DNA of 64,000 bases from Blautia luti (GCF_013304735.1 NZ_JAAITI010000018.1:1-64000), one strand, 5' to 3'. Positions 17,549-27,361 are shown, numbered from the stretch's first letter. Notes: generated by a model not told the origin, from the letters alone. Made by a program: numbers and translations.

Positions 17549-18274
17549 ATGCCCAAAAGTATTTACGAAGATATCTATAAAGATCTGAAAATGAAAATAG
17601 AGGACAACACCTTTGCCTATCAGGAGCTTCTGCCTTCCGAAAACACTCTGATCCAGACTTACGGCTGCTCCCGCAATACCCTGCGACGTGCGGTCAGTCT
17701 TCTTGTCAGTGACGGCTATGTACAGACCATGCAGGGAAAAGGTGTCCGCAATATCTACCGTCCAAACGAGAAGACTGCTTTCACCATCGGAGAGATCGAA
17801 ACCTTCAAAGAATCTGCTGCAAGGAACGGTCAGAATGCCCATACGGAGGTGGCTCTTTTTACAGAGCTTTGTATCAGCAAAAATCAGTCAGCTTACACAG
17901 GATTTCCCGCTGGTGCAGAAGTATATTATATTCAGCGTATCCATTATCTTGAAGATATCCCGCTGATCATCAGCCATAATTATTTTCTGAAGGAATCCGT
18001 TCCCGGCCTTACTGCCGAGATTGCCAGTCATTCTATCTATGAATATCTGGAACAGGTGCTTCATATGACCATTGTCAACAGCAAACGTATCATGACTGTG
18101 GAAAAGGTTACAGAAATTGATGAAAAATATCTTCATCTGAATGTGAAGGATTATAACTGCGTGGCTGTAGTGTCTAGCCAGACTTATAACAGTGATGGCG
18201 TGATGTTTGAGTATACCCAGTCACGGCACAGACCGGATCATTTTCGATTTTATGATAATGCCCTGCGCCGATGA
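17549..18274 (+). CDS. GntR/HutC-family repressor, TreR-like
   Basis: 241 residues: N-terminal GntR winged helix (about 5-70, PSENTLIQTYGCSRNTLRRAVSLLVSDGYV) and a C-terminal UTRA ligand domain. The end, VFEYTQSRHRPDHFRF-like, and NCVAVVSSQTYNSDG are characteristic of trehalose-operon repressors that sense trehalose-6-phosphate. ATG at 17549 has GGAGA upstream and is preferred to an in-frame TTG 27 bases earlier. No trehalose PTS or hydrolase gene is in the window, so the target is unclear. Confidence 0.82.
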   Translation: MPKSIYEDIYKDLKMKIEDNTFAYQELLPSENTLIQTYGCSRNTLRRAVSLLVSDGYVQTMQGKGVRNIYRPNEKTAFTIGEIETFKESAARNGQNAHTEVALFTELCISKNQSAYTGFPAGAEVYYIQRIHYLEDIPLIISHNYFLKESVPGLTAEIASHSIYEYLEQVLHMTIVNSKRIMTVEKVTEIDEKYLHLNVKDYNCVAVVSSQTYNSDGVMFEYTQSRHRPDHFRFYDNALRR

Positions 18275-18367
18275 GCCCGACTCATAGCTACTTCGCAGCT
18301 ATACGGTTATGAGCAGGTGACAAATGTGGCTCACAAATATCCGTCTAGATCTGTATAGATGCTGCAG

Positions 18368-18396
18368 TTTCCTATTTTCCAAAATTATGTTATACT
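18368..18396 (+). promoter_or_regulatory. Likely promoter of the NSS symporter gene
   Basis: A good TATACT (18391-18396) lies 17 bases after a weak TTTCCT, about 35 bases before the chosen start. Upstream, 18280-18318 can form alternative stems (ATAGCT/AGCTAT or CTCATA/TATGAG). Confidence 0.5.
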
Positions 18397-18430
18397 GAAA
18401 CGATCAACGGAGAGAGGAAATTTTATTTTT

Positions 18431-19753
18431 ATGAAAAAACGAGAATCTTTTAACAGCCGCTGGGGGTTCATTCTGGCCTGCATCGGGTCTGCGGTTGGAA
18501 TGGGAAATATCTGGATGTTTCCCACCAGAGTTTCCCTGTATGGCGGTGGATCGTTCCTGATCCCATATTTTATTTTTGTGGCACTGATCGGCTTTACCGG
18601 GGTGATCGGTGAGATGAGCTTTGGCCGCGGGACACGTTCCGGGCCCATTGACGCCTTCGGCATGGCCTGTGAAACCAAATGCAGACGAAGGCTGGGCGAA
18701 ACACTGGGCTGGATACCGGTGATCGGTGCACTGGCCATGGCTATCGGTTATACGGTTGTTATGGGATGGATCTTCCGATATATGCTCGGAACCTTTACAG
18801 GATCTACCCTGGCACCGGCAAATATTGAGTCCTTTGGCGCCAAATTCGGAGGCATGGCCTCTGCCTGGGGAAATAATCTCTGGCAGCTGGCTGCTCTTGT
18901 GATCTGCATGTTTATCCTGATGTACGGCGTTGGAAGCGGCATCGAAAAGGCCAATAAAGTGATGATGCCTATCTTCTTTATACTGTTTGTGATCCTTGGC
19001 ATCTATGTTGCCTTTCAGCCGGGAGCTGCTGCCGGATACCGCTATATCTTCCGCGTGGAGCCGGAAATTCTGGCAAAGCCTTCCACCTGGATCTTCGCAC
19101 TTGGACAGGCATTTTTCTCCCTGTCTGTTGCAGGCAACGGTACACTGATCTACGGATCTTATCTTCCAGACAGCGAAGATATCCCTGCATCTGCTGCAAG
19201 GGTAGCACTTTTTGATACTCTGGCTGCTATGCTGGCAGCACTTGTTATCATTCCGGCCATGGCTACCACAGGTGCCAAGCTTGACCAGGGCGGTCCCGGA
19301 CTTCTGTTCATCTACCTGCCGCACCTGATCAAAACCATGCCTGGCGGACGGATCATCGCCATTATCTTCTTCGTAGCCGTTTTCCTTGCAGGCATGACTT
19401 CCCTTATGAACCTTTATGAGGCCCCCATCGCCACGGTTCAGGAAAAAACAGGCCTTGGCCGTATCCCTTCCTGTATGGTGATCGCAGCTATCGGAGTGGT
19501 GGTTTCTCTTCTGATTCAGGGCATCGTCTCTGACTGGATGGATGTGCTTTCCATCTATATCTGTCCTCTTGGGGCAGGACTTGCAGGGATCATGTTCTTC
19601 TGGGTATTTGGCAAAAAATATGTGGAGAACCAGATCAACAAAGGCCGCGAAAAACCATTTACGAAATATTTTTACCCGGTGTGTAAATATCTTTATATTC
19701 CGGTATGCTTCCTGGTGCTGATCCTTGGTATCGTGCTTGGCGGTATCGGATGA
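18431..19753 (+). CDS. Neurotransmitter:sodium symporter (NSS/SNF) family transporter
   Basis: 440 residues from the ATG preceded by GAGAGGAAA. The hallmark TM1 with the unwound Na+/substrate site is clear (GFILACIGSAVGMGNIWMFP), then about 11 hydrophobic segments. Bacterial NSS proteins import amino acids with Na+. The protein is of LeuT/MhsT class; the substrate cannot be read from sequence. The downstream terminator is shared with the convergent lipoprotein gene. Confidence 0.9.
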   Translation: MKKRESFNSRWGFILACIGSAVGMGNIWMFPTRVSLYGGGSFLIPYFIFVALIGFTGVIGEMSFGRGTRSGPIDAFGMACETKCRRRLGETLGWIPVIGALAMAIGYTVVMGWIFRYMLGTFTGSTLAPANIESFGAKFGGMASAWGNNLWQLAALVICMFILMYGVGSGIEKANKVMMPIFFILFVILGIYVAFQPGAAAGYRYIFRVEPEILAKPSTWIFALGQAFFSLSVAGNGTLIYGSYLPDSEDIPASAARVALFDTLAAMLAALVIIPAMATTGAKLDQGGPGLLFIYLPHLIKTMPGGRIIAIIFFVAVFLAGMTSLMNLYEAPIATVQEKTGLGRIPSCMVIAAIGVVVSLLIQGIVSDWMDVLSIYICPLGAGLAGIMFFWVFGKKYVENQINKGREKPFTKYFYPVCKYLYIPVCFLVLILGIVLGGIG

Positions 19754-19785
19754 TAAAACGCTGAAATTTACAGAACGTACTACAT

Positions 19786-19833
19786 AAAAGAATCCCGCGG
19801 AAACGGTTTTAAACGTTTCCGCGGGATTCTTTT
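19786..19833. terminator. Strong bidirectional terminator
   Basis: Arms of about 20 bases (AAAAGAATCCCGCGGAAACG and its exact complement) surround an 8-base loop. The A and T ends serve both the symporter gene and the convergent lipoprotein gene. Confidence 0.92.
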
Positions 19834-19865
19834 CATTTATATTTTTGCAAAAGGGATGTTCTTTT

Positions 19866-22019
19866 TTAGAGGGTATCTGGTTTCTCCACTTCATAATCAG
19901 ACCAGGAGGCAACGGTATCGCTGCCTGAAGTATCTGCGGTATCTTCGTATTTATCTACGGTGATGGTGTAATCGCTGTCGCCTTCTACATATACAGTTCC
20001 GTCTGTTCCTTTAATTGTGACATTTTTTCCGGAATCGTCTACGATGGTTCCTGCGTTGGAAAGTGTGGATACGGTGCTGTCACCGGTTACTGTCCAGGTA
20101 GAATCGTCACTGACATATACATTACAGTAGCCATCTCCGCCGTTGCCGGCAAAACTCTCATCGTCTATGATAGCTCCTGTCAGGTTACTTCCATCTGTCA
20201 TATAGAAATCAAGCTGGCTGATGGTATCCCAGATCACACTGCCTTCCATATCCTGGCTGATTGCAGTAAAGTCACAATCTGCTCCGTTGGCTCCGCTTTC
20301 GCCCCAGCCTCTTTCGTTGTTATTTCCTGTACAGCGAAGGAAATACTCATTGTCATTGTTGTATGTGATATCTACATCTTTCAGTGTAATATCACTCTCT
20401 GTGTTGGTTGTGTAGAACACGCCGCCGTTCTGGGAAGTAAGGGTTCCGCCGTCCATCTGGAAAGTGCTGTTTCCTACTTCAGAATCACCGGACATACTCT
20501 GATAGAGAATTACGGTCCAGGTACTGTCATTCTGACTTAAGTCGCTCATATTTCCCGTAAGGTCGCAGTTAAAAAGATGCAGGGAGTTCAGTCCTTCGAT
20601 GCACACCGCTTCTGATCCATTTGCTGTAAGTGTGGCATCTTTTACTGCAATATCTGCGGTGCAGTATACTGCCGGTGATCCTACACCGTTGGATGTGTAA
20701 GTTCCGCCGTCTACGACCATGGTTCCGCCGCCACGATCGCTTCGGATGGCTGCTGCAGATTCTCCGTCTGTCTCCACATTCAGATCCCAGGCGTATAATT
20801 TACCGCCACCAGCTGCATGGATTCCACCGGAAGTATCCTGTGTTGTCTTGATGGTGGTATCTGCCGCATAAACGGTTCCGTCGCCGTAGGCAAAAAGTCC
20901 TGCTCCGCCGGCTGCGTCAGTGGTTACGGTTCCGCCTTTTACATAGGCGTTGCCCTCTGTTGCAAGGAGTGCCGCTCCTACGCCGTAAAAGCTGGAGTTA
21001 TCGCCGCCTGTGCTGTCGGAAGAATTTCTTGTGATATCTACATTATCAAAAGTTACATTGGCTCCTGAGGAAACAAGTGCCGCATTCTCGTCTGTTCCTG
21101 TAGATTCCAGGGATGTATCGGATACCTCTGTATCAGAATCGTACGTATTGGCTGCATCATAGCTGTCTACTCCCTGGGACTGTCCACCAGGTGCTCCACC
21201 AGGACCTCCCTGACCGCCGCCCATGTCTGAGCTCTGTACTTTAATAGTAAGGGCGTTTCCATCATCGTCTGTGGTGATGGCTACGATGTCACCTTCCTGG
21301 ATGTCTGAGAGTTCGATGGTCTCACTCTGGGAATTATTGCCGTCCGGCGCACCGCCCTGGTCACCGCCTGGGGCCTGACCATTTCCATTATCTCCGTCTG
21401 GCTTCTCAGGGGCTTCTCCCTGACCATTTCCATCTGTGCTGTCACCGTCCGGTTTCTCCGGGGCTTCTCCCTGATTTCCTCCTGGTGCTCCGCCTGGACC
21501 TCCGGCGCTTTCTTTTGTGATCACTGTATCGTCTGTTACTGTGACTGTCATCTCATCTCCGGTCAGATCCAGCATGGAAGGCGCTTCTCCCTGATCTCCG
21601 CCTGGGGTACCACCATTTCCATCTGCATTGTCACCGTCCGGTTTCTCCGGGGCTTCATCACTGCTGTCATCAGATGCTGCCTCTGAATCGGATTTGTCTG
21701 CTGTATCAGAAGAAGCATCTCCACCATTTCCGCCCATTTCTTTCATCGTTCCAACTGCGATGATAATCTTTCCGGCTTCCACAGATTTCACTTCACCGTA
21801 GGTCACATCTTCCTCATCAGAATCCTCTTTATCCACATCTGCACTGCTGTCACTATCATCTGTGCTTTCTGCACTCTCTACTGTTGTATCTTCTGTTTCT
21901 TTATTCTCTGAACTTTCCGCTGTATTCGTTGTTGTCTCTGTTGTCGCTACCCCACATGCGGTAACAGATGTTGTTGCTATCATAACTCCTAAGATTGCTG
22001 CAAGATATTTTTTCTTCAT
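19866..22019 (-). CDS. Large secreted lipoprotein with Gly/Pro-rich repeats and a beta-helix-like domain
   Basis: 717 residues. The signal peptide ends in the lipobox SVTAC (Cys22), then a Thr/Ser/Glu/Asp-rich stalk. From about 70 to 260, pieces resembling a DUF5666-type beta domain (YGEVKSVEAGKIIIAVG; MTVTVTDDTVITKES; ELSDIQEGDIVAITTDDDG) are separated by Gly/Pro-rich inserts with APEKPDGD and GGxPGGxQGEAP repeats. From about 290 on, short repeating turns (GAALLATEGNAYVKGG, TVTTDAAGGAGLFAYGDGTVYA) suggest a right-handed beta-helix as in adhesins or polysaccharide-binding proteins. It is a surface protein; ligand unknown. It sits next to infA on the same strand but after a terminator. Confidence 0.8.
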   Translation of the reverse strand: MKKKYLAAILGVMIATTSVTACGVATTETTTNTAESSENKETEDTTVESAESTDDSDSSADVDKEDSDEEDVTYGEVKSVEAGKIIIAVGTMKEMGGNGGDASSDTADKSDSEAASDDSSDEAPEKPDGDNADGNGGTPGGDQGEAPSMLDLTGDEMTVTVTDDTVITKESAGGPGGAPGGNQGEAPEKPDGDSTDGNGQGEAPEKPDGDNGNGQAPGGDQGGAPDGNNSQSETIELSDIQEGDIVAITTDDDGNALTIKVQSSDMGGGQGGPGGAPGGQSQGVDSYDAANTYDSDTEVSDTSLESTGTDENAALVSSGANVTFDNVDITRNSSDSTGGDNSSFYGVGAALLATEGNAYVKGGTVTTDAAGGAGLFAYGDGTVYAADTTIKTTQDTSGGIHAAGGGKLYAWDLNVETDGESAAAIRSDRGGGTMVVDGGTYTSNGVGSPAVYCTADIAVKDATLTANGSEAVCIEGLNSLHLFNCDLTGNMSDLSQNDSTWTVILYQSMSGDSEVGNSTFQMDGGTLTSQNGGVFYTTNTESDITLKDVDITYNNDNEYFLRCTGNNNERGWGESGANGADCDFTAISQDMEGSVIWDTISQLDFYMTDGSNLTGAIIDDESFAGNGGDGYCNVYVSDDSTWTVTGDSTVSTLSNAGTIVDDSGKNVTIKGTDGTVYVEGDSDYTITVDKYEDTADTSGSDTVASWSDYEVEKPDTL
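21350..21660 (-). repeat. Imperfect coding repeats (Gly/Pro/Asp-rich)
   Basis: Within the lipoprotein gene the sequence for EAPEKPDGD occurs three times, near 21395-21415, 21440-21460 and 21630-21650. Each copy is followed by a variable Asn/Gly stretch and PGG-x-QG. Such repeats can change in number by slippage or recombination. Confidence 0.7.
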
Positions 22020-22145
22020 ATAAACACCTCTCTCTTTCTTGTATGCTCATACTATATCAACAAAATCTGTTCACTTTATGTTTAAAGCGTGAAAAAAGTA
22101 TGAGCGATAAAGTCCAGTTTGAAATCTTTTCCCGGAAAAAGGCAT

Positions 22146-22179
22146 AAAAAAAGACCCGGCAGTTTAAACCGCCAGGCCC
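22146..22179 (-). terminator. Terminator after infA
   Basis: GGCCTGGCGG and CTGCCGGGTC pair (10 bp with three G-U) around TTTAAA, followed by seven T on the minus strand. It closes the S10-spc transcript. Confidence 0.88.
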
Positions 22180-22192
22180 TTTACAGAATTTC

Positions 22193-22411
22193 TTATTTAT
22201 CTCTCCAGATGATTCTTCCCTTGGAAAGATCATACGGAGAAAGTTCGATCGTTACTTTATCTCCCGGGAGAATACGGATGAAGTTCATACGGAGCTTACC
22301 GCTGATATGGGCAAGTACCACATGTTTGTTTTCCAGTTCTACTTTAAACATCGCGTTAGGCAGTTTCTCCAGAACAGTGCCTTCTACTTCGATCACATCT
22401 GCTTTTGACAT
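22193..22411 (-). CDS. infA: Translation initiation factor IF-1
   Basis: 72 residues, S1-like OB fold ([30 protein letters not shown] ... [22 protein letters not shown]). Occupies the 30S A site during initiation. It is the last gene of the spc part, 34 bases after map. Confidence 0.98.
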   Translation of the reverse strand: MSKADVIEVEGTVLEKLPNAMFKVELENKHVVLAHISGKLRMNFIRILPGDKVTIELSPYDLSKGRIIWRDK

Positions 22412-22445
22412 TTTTTACCTCCTATGTCATGACAACAATTGCTGC

Positions 22446-23204
22446 TTACAGATTCGTAAGCGTCAGAATCTCTGGTTCCCCATCGGTGATGAGGATCGTA
22501 TTTTCATAATGTGCGGAAAGTGAACCATCCATGGTTACTACTGTCCACTCATCGTCCAGCCATGCCACGTCCGCACGACCAAGGTTGATCATGGGCTCGA
22601 CGGCCAGGGTCATTCCCGGAAGGAGCTTGATGCCCCTGCGCTTCTGCGGGAAGTTTGGAATCTGCGGATCCTCATGAAGATGAGTTCCGATTCCATGTCC
22701 TACAAGGTCACGTACAATACCGTAACGGTATTTCGCTGCGTGGGCTCCGATGGCTTTGGAAATATCATTTAAATGATTTCCGGCTTTTGCCATTTTCAGT
22801 CCTTCAAAAAAGCACTCTCTTGTAACCTTAATGAGCTGCTGTGCTTCTTTGGATACTTCACCTACCGCATAGGTACGTGCTGCGTCAGAATGGTAGCCCT
22901 TATAAATCAGGCCGGCGTCGATCTTAACCAGATCCCCGTCCTGGATGATCTTCTCTTCGGATGGAATTCCATGCACAACCTCGTCATTCAGGCTGATACA
23001 GAAAGAAGCCGGAAAACCTCCGTAATTCAGAAAGTTCGGAATACAGCCCATAGACCGGATCATTTCTTCACCGATCTTATCAATCTCCTTGGTGCTGACA
23101 CCTGGTTTGATGTAAGGGATCAAACCGTCGTGCACCTTCTCAAGAAGATGGCCGGATTCTCTCATAAGTTCTATTTCATGCTGTGTCTTAATTGTTACGG
23201 ACAT
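22446..23204 (-). CDS. map: Type I methionine aminopeptidase
   Basis: 252 residues. Removes the N-terminal Met from new proteins. The dinuclear-metal ligands are in DAGLIYKGYHSDAART, GHGIGTHLHEDP and the C-terminal VEPM / SAHYENT. It starts 2 bases after the adk stop. Confidence 0.96.
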   Translation of the reverse strand: MSVTIKTQHEIELMRESGHLLEKVHDGLIPYIKPGVSTKEIDKIGEEMIRSMGCIPNFLNYGGFPASFCISLNDEVVHGIPSEEKIIQDGDLVKIDAGLIYKGYHSDAARTYAVGEVSKEAQQLIKVTRECFFEGLKMAKAGNHLNDISKAIGAHAAKYRYGIVRDLVGHGIGTHLHEDPQIPNFPQKRRGIKLLPGMTLAVEPMINLGRADVAWLDDEWTVVTMDGSLSAHYENTILITDGEPEILTLTNL

Positions 23205-23206
23205 TC

Positions 23207-23851
23207 TTATTCTCCTAAGATGTCAACGATCTCCTGGAATACCTCATTCAGGTCCCTGGTTCCGTCTACCGTCTTCAAAACACCCTGTGTGGTGTAATAG
23301 TCAATCAATGGCTGTGTCTGCTCATGATAAACATTCAGACGTTTCTGGACTGTCTCCGGCTTGTCATCGTCACGGAGTACAAGCTTGTCACCACAGGTAT
23401 CGCAGACACCTTCTGTCTTCGGTGCTGCAAATACAACGTGATAAGTTGCACCACATTTCACACATGCACGGCGTCCACCCATACGTTTCACGATGTTATC
23501 ATCCGGCACATCCACATCGATTGCATAGTCAATTTTGCTTCCAAGTTTATTCAGAGCTTCTGTCAGACATTCTGCCTGCGGAATTGTTCTCGGGAAACCA
23601 TCCAGAACATAACCTTCTCTTGCGTCATCCTGCTGGATTCTGTCAACAACAAGGTCACAGGTCAGTTCATCCGGAACGAGAAGTCCCTGATCCATGTAAG
23701 TTTTTGCTTTTTTTCCAAGCTCAGTACCGTTCTTGATGTTGGCACGGAAAATATCTCCTGTGGAGATGTGCGGAATTCCATATTTCGCCGCAATTTTCTT
23801 AGCCTGAGTACCTTTGCCTGCCCCCGGTGCACCCAACATAATAATTCTCAT
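23207..23851 (-). CDS. adk: Adenylate kinase (zinc-lid form)
   Basis: 214 residues: P-loop GAPGAGKGTQ, and a LID domain with Cys-x2-Cys ... Cys-x2-Cys (CVKCGATYH, CDTCG) that binds structural zinc, as in Gram-positives. Interconverts ATP + AMP and 2 ADP. Confidence 0.97.
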   Translation of the reverse strand: MRIIMLGAPGAGKGTQAKKIAAKYGIPHISTGDIFRANIKNGTELGKKAKTYMDQGLLVPDELTCDLVVDRIQQDDAREGYVLDGFPRTIPQAECLTEALNKLGSKIDYAIDVDVPDDNIVKRMGGRRACVKCGATYHVVFAAPKTEGVCDTCGDKLVLRDDDKPETVQKRLNVYHEQTQPLIDYYTTQGVLKTVDGTRDLNEVFQEIVDILGE

Positions 23852-23949
23852 AGCATACCCTCCATTTTCCTGTTTTCTGCCTGATTTTCAGACAGTCCTG
23901 TTTACAAATCAAGGCTGCGACACTTTCGCACCGCAACCTTCATTTTCAA

Positions 23950-25263
23950 TTAGTTCAGGAAGCCTTTGTAATTACGTACAAGCAGCTGTGATTCCACCTG
24001 CTTAACGGTCTCCAGGATAACACCTACGATGATGATGATAGATGTACCGCCGAAGGAAACATTCGCACCGAACACACCGTTGAAGAAGAACGGGATTACG
24101 GCCACGATAACAAGACCTACTGCACCTATAAATATAATATAATTCAGGATTTTAGTCAAATAATCTGAAGTCGGTTTTCCCGGACGGATGCCTGGGATAA
24201 AACCGCCCTGCTTTTTGATATTATCGGCTACTTCCAACGGATTAAAGGTAATGGATGTATAGAAGTATGCGAAGAATACGCAAAGTACCACATACAGGAT
24301 CAGACCCCAGCTGTACTGGATCTGACTTGGATTACACCAGTTATTGGAGGAAAGTCCTCTTAAGATCTCACTTCCAATGCCTGTTCCGTTTCCTTTGCCA
24401 GCGAACTGTGCAATGATTGACGGGAAAGACATAATGGAGGAAGCAAAAATAACCGGAATAACGCCGGCAGTATTTACTTTAAGCGGGATGTTTGTGGACT
24501 GACCGCCCATCATTTTACGTCCAACCATCTTCTTGGAATACTGAACCGGAATTCTTCTCTCTGCTCCGTTGAGGATAAGTACGAGCACTACAACAACCAG
24601 GATGATCACAGCGATGATGCAGGCTGCAAGCATTCCTTTTGCAATTGTTTTGCCCTTGACGAAGTTCTCATAAAGAAGGGATATATCGCTCGGGATCCTG
24701 GACACGATATTGATAGTCAGGACAATGGAAATACCATTTCCGATGCCCTTCTCTGTAATACGCTCGCCCAGCCACATAAGCATTGCGGAACCCGCTGTTA
24801 AACTTGCAACAACCACGATTCCCTTCAGGAAATTCATATCCGGGATCATACCCTGACGTCCGAATCCGATTGCCATGGCAACAGACTCAAACAGAGCAAG
24901 ACCGACCGTTACATAACGTGTGATTGCTGTAAGCTTTTTTCTTCCTTCTTCTCCGTCACGCTGCATCTCTTCCAGTGCCGGAATAGCAATGGTAAGAAGC
25001 TGAATGATAATGGAAGAAGTAATGTAAGGTGTGATGTTCAATGCAAAAATTGACATCTGAGTAAAGGAACCGCCGGTGAACGCATCAAAGAAATTGAATG
25101 CGTCACCGGTATTAGATTCAAACCACTGCTTAAAGAAGTCACTGTCGACCCCCGGTACAGGAAGCTGGGATCCAATTCTGATCACGAATATCATCCAGAT
25201 CAGATAGAGAAGTTTCCTTCTCATTTCCTTTACTTTGAAAACACTCTTAAGAGTCTCAAACAT
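23950..25263 (-). CDS. secY: Preprotein translocase subunit SecY
   Basis: 437 residues with ten membrane segments, forming the SecYEG channel. The plug and lateral-gate region (SIFALNITPYITSSIIIQLL) and the basic loop QGGFIPGIRPGKPT are intact. Its start touches the rplO stop. Confidence 0.97.
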   Translation of the reverse strand: MFETLKSVFKVKEMRRKLLYLIWMIFVIRIGSQLPVPGVDSDFFKQWFESNTGDAFNFFDAFTGGSFTQMSIFALNITPYITSSIIIQLLTIAIPALEEMQRDGEEGRKKLTAITRYVTVGLALFESVAMAIGFGRQGMIPDMNFLKGIVVVASLTAGSAMLMWLGERITEKGIGNGISIVLTINIVSRIPSDISLLYENFVKGKTIAKGMLAACIIAVIILVVVVLVLILNGAERRIPVQYSKKMVGRKMMGGQSTNIPLKVNTAGVIPVIFASSIMSFPSIIAQFAGKGNGTGIGSEILRGLSSNNWCNPSQIQYSWGLILYVVLCVFFAYFYTSITFNPLEVADNIKKQGGFIPGIRPGKPTSDYLTKILNYIIFIGAVGLVIVAVIPFFFNGVFGANVSFGGTSIIIIVGVILETVKQVESQLLVRNYKGFLN

Positions 25264-25703
25264 TAGATCACCTCTACTGTACCACCAGCAGCTTCAATTT
25301 TTGTTTTTGCAGTCTCGCTGACAGCGTTTACTTTAACATTGAGTTTTTTTGTAAGTTCGCCGTTTCCAAGGATCTTAACACCATCACCAGCCTTGGAGAT
25401 TGCACCGCTTGCAAGTAAGCTGTCAACTGTAACCTCTGCGCCATCCTCAAAACGATTGAGAACGTCTACATTGATTGCGATAATTTCTTTAGAGTTTCTG
25501 TTAGTGAAACCTCTCTTAGGAAGACGTCTGTATAAAGGCATCTGACCTCCCTCGAATCCCGGTTTCTTGTGTCCGGAACGAGCAAGCTGTCCTTTATGTC
25601 CTTTACCAGCAGTTTTGCCGTTTCCTGAACCATGTCCACGGCCTCTTCTGAAGTTATCGCTATGCTTGGAACCCTCTGCGGGTCTTAAGTTTGATAATTC
25701 CAT
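25263..25703 (-). CDS. rplO: Ribosomal protein L15
   Basis: 146 residues, beginning [14 protein letters not shown] with the Gly/Lys-rich arm [21 protein letters not shown] late 50S assembly protein. It shares its last base with the first base of secY. Confidence 0.98.
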   Translation of the reverse strand: MELSNLRPAEGSKHSDNFRRGRGHGSGNGKTAGKGHKGQLARSGHKKPGFEGGQMPLYRRLPKRGFTNRNSKEIIAINVDVLNRFEDGAEVTVDSLLASGAISKAGDGVKILGNGELTKKLNVKVNAVSETAKTKIEAAGGTVEVI

Positions 25704-25715
25704 TCTGGCACCTCC

Positions 25716-25895
25716 TTAATCTTCTACTTTTACCAGGTGCTGCACCTGCTGAATCATTCCTCTAGTTGCAGCGTTGTCTGGCATCTCAACTGTTTTATGC
25801 ATCTTTGTAAGACCCATAGCTTTTACAGTCTTTTTGTGCTTCGGTACTGCACCGATTGGAGATTTTACCAGTGTAACCTTGATTGTATCTGCCAT
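25716..25895 (-). CDS. rpmD: Ribosomal protein L30
   Basis: 59 residues from MADTIKVTLVKSPIG. AAGGAGG lies 8-9 bases upstream of this ATG; upstream in-frame starts overlap rpsE and the ribosome-binding site. A small 50S protein of the spc group. Confidence 0.96.
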   Translation of the reverse strand: MADTIKVTLVKSPIGAVPKHKKTVKAMGLTKMHKTVEMPDNAATRGMIQQVQHLVKVED

Positions 25896-25908
25896 TTCCA
25901 TTTCCTCC

Positions 25909-26418
25909 TTAACCCAGAATCTCATCTACAGATTTTCCGCGGAGCTTTGCAACCTCTTCCGGAGTCTTTAACTGGCTCAGGCCTGCGATTGTTGCCAGAA
26001 CTACGTTCTGTTTATTTCTGGAACCCATACATTTTGTACGGATGTTTTTGATACCAGCAAGCTCGATTACGGCACGTGCCGGGCCACCGGCGATAACTCC
26101 AGTACCTTCCGGAGCTCTCTTCAGAAGCATCTCAGCGCTTCCGAATTTTCCGATGAAGTCATGTGTAATGGAATTGTTCTCGTCTCTTGCAACAGTAACA
26201 AGTTTCTTCATAGCGTCCTCTTTACCTTTGCGGATCGCCTCCGGAATTTCTGCTGCTTTTCCTAAACCTGCACCAACGTGTCCATTGCCGTCACCTACAA
26301 CAACTAAAGCTGTGAAACGGAAGTTACGACCACCTTTAACAACCTTGGTAACACGCTTGATTGATACTACTTTATCTTCTAACTCTAACTGACTAGCATC
26401 AATAAGATTACGTTTCAT
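25909..26418 (-). CDS. rpsE: Ribosomal protein S5
   Basis: 169 residues with the double-stranded RNA-binding N-domain ([31 protein letters not shown]). A 30S protein important for decoding fidelity. Confidence 0.98.
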   Translation of the reverse strand: MKRNLIDASQLELEDKVVSIKRVTKVVKGGRNFRFTALVVVGDGNGHVGAGLGKAAEIPEAIRKGKEDAMKKLVTVARDENNSITHDFIGKFGSAEMLLKRAPEGTGVIAGGPARAVIELAGIKNIRTKCMGSRNKQNVVLATIAGLSQLKTPEEVAKLRGKSVDEILG

Positions 26419-26435
26419 GTGTTCTTTTCCTCCTC

Positions 26436-26804
26436 TTAGAATTTCAGTCCAGCTTCTCTTGCTGCATCTGCCAGTGCTTTAACTTTTCCGTGGTAGATAT
26501 ATCCACCTCTGTCGAAAACAACGCTCTCGATACCAGCCTCAACAGCTTTTTTACCGATTACTGTTCCGACTTTTGCTGCAGCCTGTACATCGTCAGTGTT
26601 CTCAAGCTCTGCTTTTACGTCCTTCTGGAGAGTAGAAGCGGATACTAAAGTTTTACCAACTGTGTCATCAATAATCTGTGCATAGATGTGCTTGTTGGAA
26701 CGAAATACTGCCAGACGAGGAGTAGTTGCAGTTCCGTTTAAATGATGACGTAATCTTCTATGCTTCTTTTCGCGAATTTCGCTTCTGGATGCTTTGTTAA
26801 TCAT
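26436..26804 (-). CDS. rplR: Ribosomal protein L18
   Basis: 122 residues. 5S-rRNA-binding protein; [32 protein letters not shown] is typical. Confidence 0.98.
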   Translation of the reverse strand: MINKASRSEIREKKHRRLRHHLNGTATTPRLAVFRSNKHIYAQIIDDTVGKTLVSASTLQKDVKAELENTDDVQAAAKVGTVIGKKAVEAGIESVVFDRGGYIYHGKVKALADAAREAGLKF

Positions 26805-26821
26805 ATTCTCACTCTCCTTAA

Positions 26822-27361
26822 TTATTTCTTACCGGTCTTACCGACTTTACGTCTGATAACTTCGTCAACGTACTTGATTCCCTTGCCCTTGTATGGCTCA
26901 GGTCTTCTCTTGTCTCTGATCTCAGCTGCGTACTGGCCAACTTTTTCTTTGCTGATACCAGATACGATGATCTTGTTTCCATCAACTGTGGACTCAAGAC
27001 CTTCTGGATCTTCCATCTCTACCGGGTGAGAATATCCGAGGTTAAGTACAAGTTTCTTGCCCTGCTTAGCAGCTCTGTAACCAACACCGTTAACCTCAAG
27101 CTCTTTTTTGTATCCTTCGCTTACACCAACAACCATGTTGTGGATAAGGCTTCTTGTTAAGCCGTGAAGGGCTTTGATTCTCTTTAAGTCGTTCGGTCTT
27201 GTTACAACTACATGACCGTCTTCAACTTTGATCTCTAACTCTGTCGGGAGTGCTCTCTCAAGTGTTCCCTTAGGTCCTTTTACTGTTACAACGTTTCCAT
27301 CTGCGACTGTAACCTCAACGCCAGCTGGAATTGCAACCGGAAGTCTTCCGATTCGTGACAT
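26822..27361 (-). CDS. rplF: Ribosomal protein L6
   Basis: 179 residues with two L6 repeats and the end [28 protein letters not shown]. The 87-base gap to rpsH holds a perfect GAGAGGGC/GCCCTCTC hairpin without a U-run. Confidence 0.98.
   Translation of the reverse strand: MSRIGRLPVAIPAGVEVTVADGNVVTVKGPKGTLERALPTELEIKVEDGHVVVTRPNDLKRIKALHGLTRSLIHNMVVGVSEGYKKELEVNGVGYRAAKQGKKLVLNLGYSHPVEMEDPEGLESTVDGNKIIVSGISKEKVGQYAAEIRDKRRPEPYKGKGIKYVDEVIRRKVGKTGKK

Noticed and set aside
18404-19912. Long open frame opposite the NSS symporter
   Set aside because: Composition is typical of an antisense shadow (Cys, His, Lys, Gly rich) and the plus-strand gene is clearly real.
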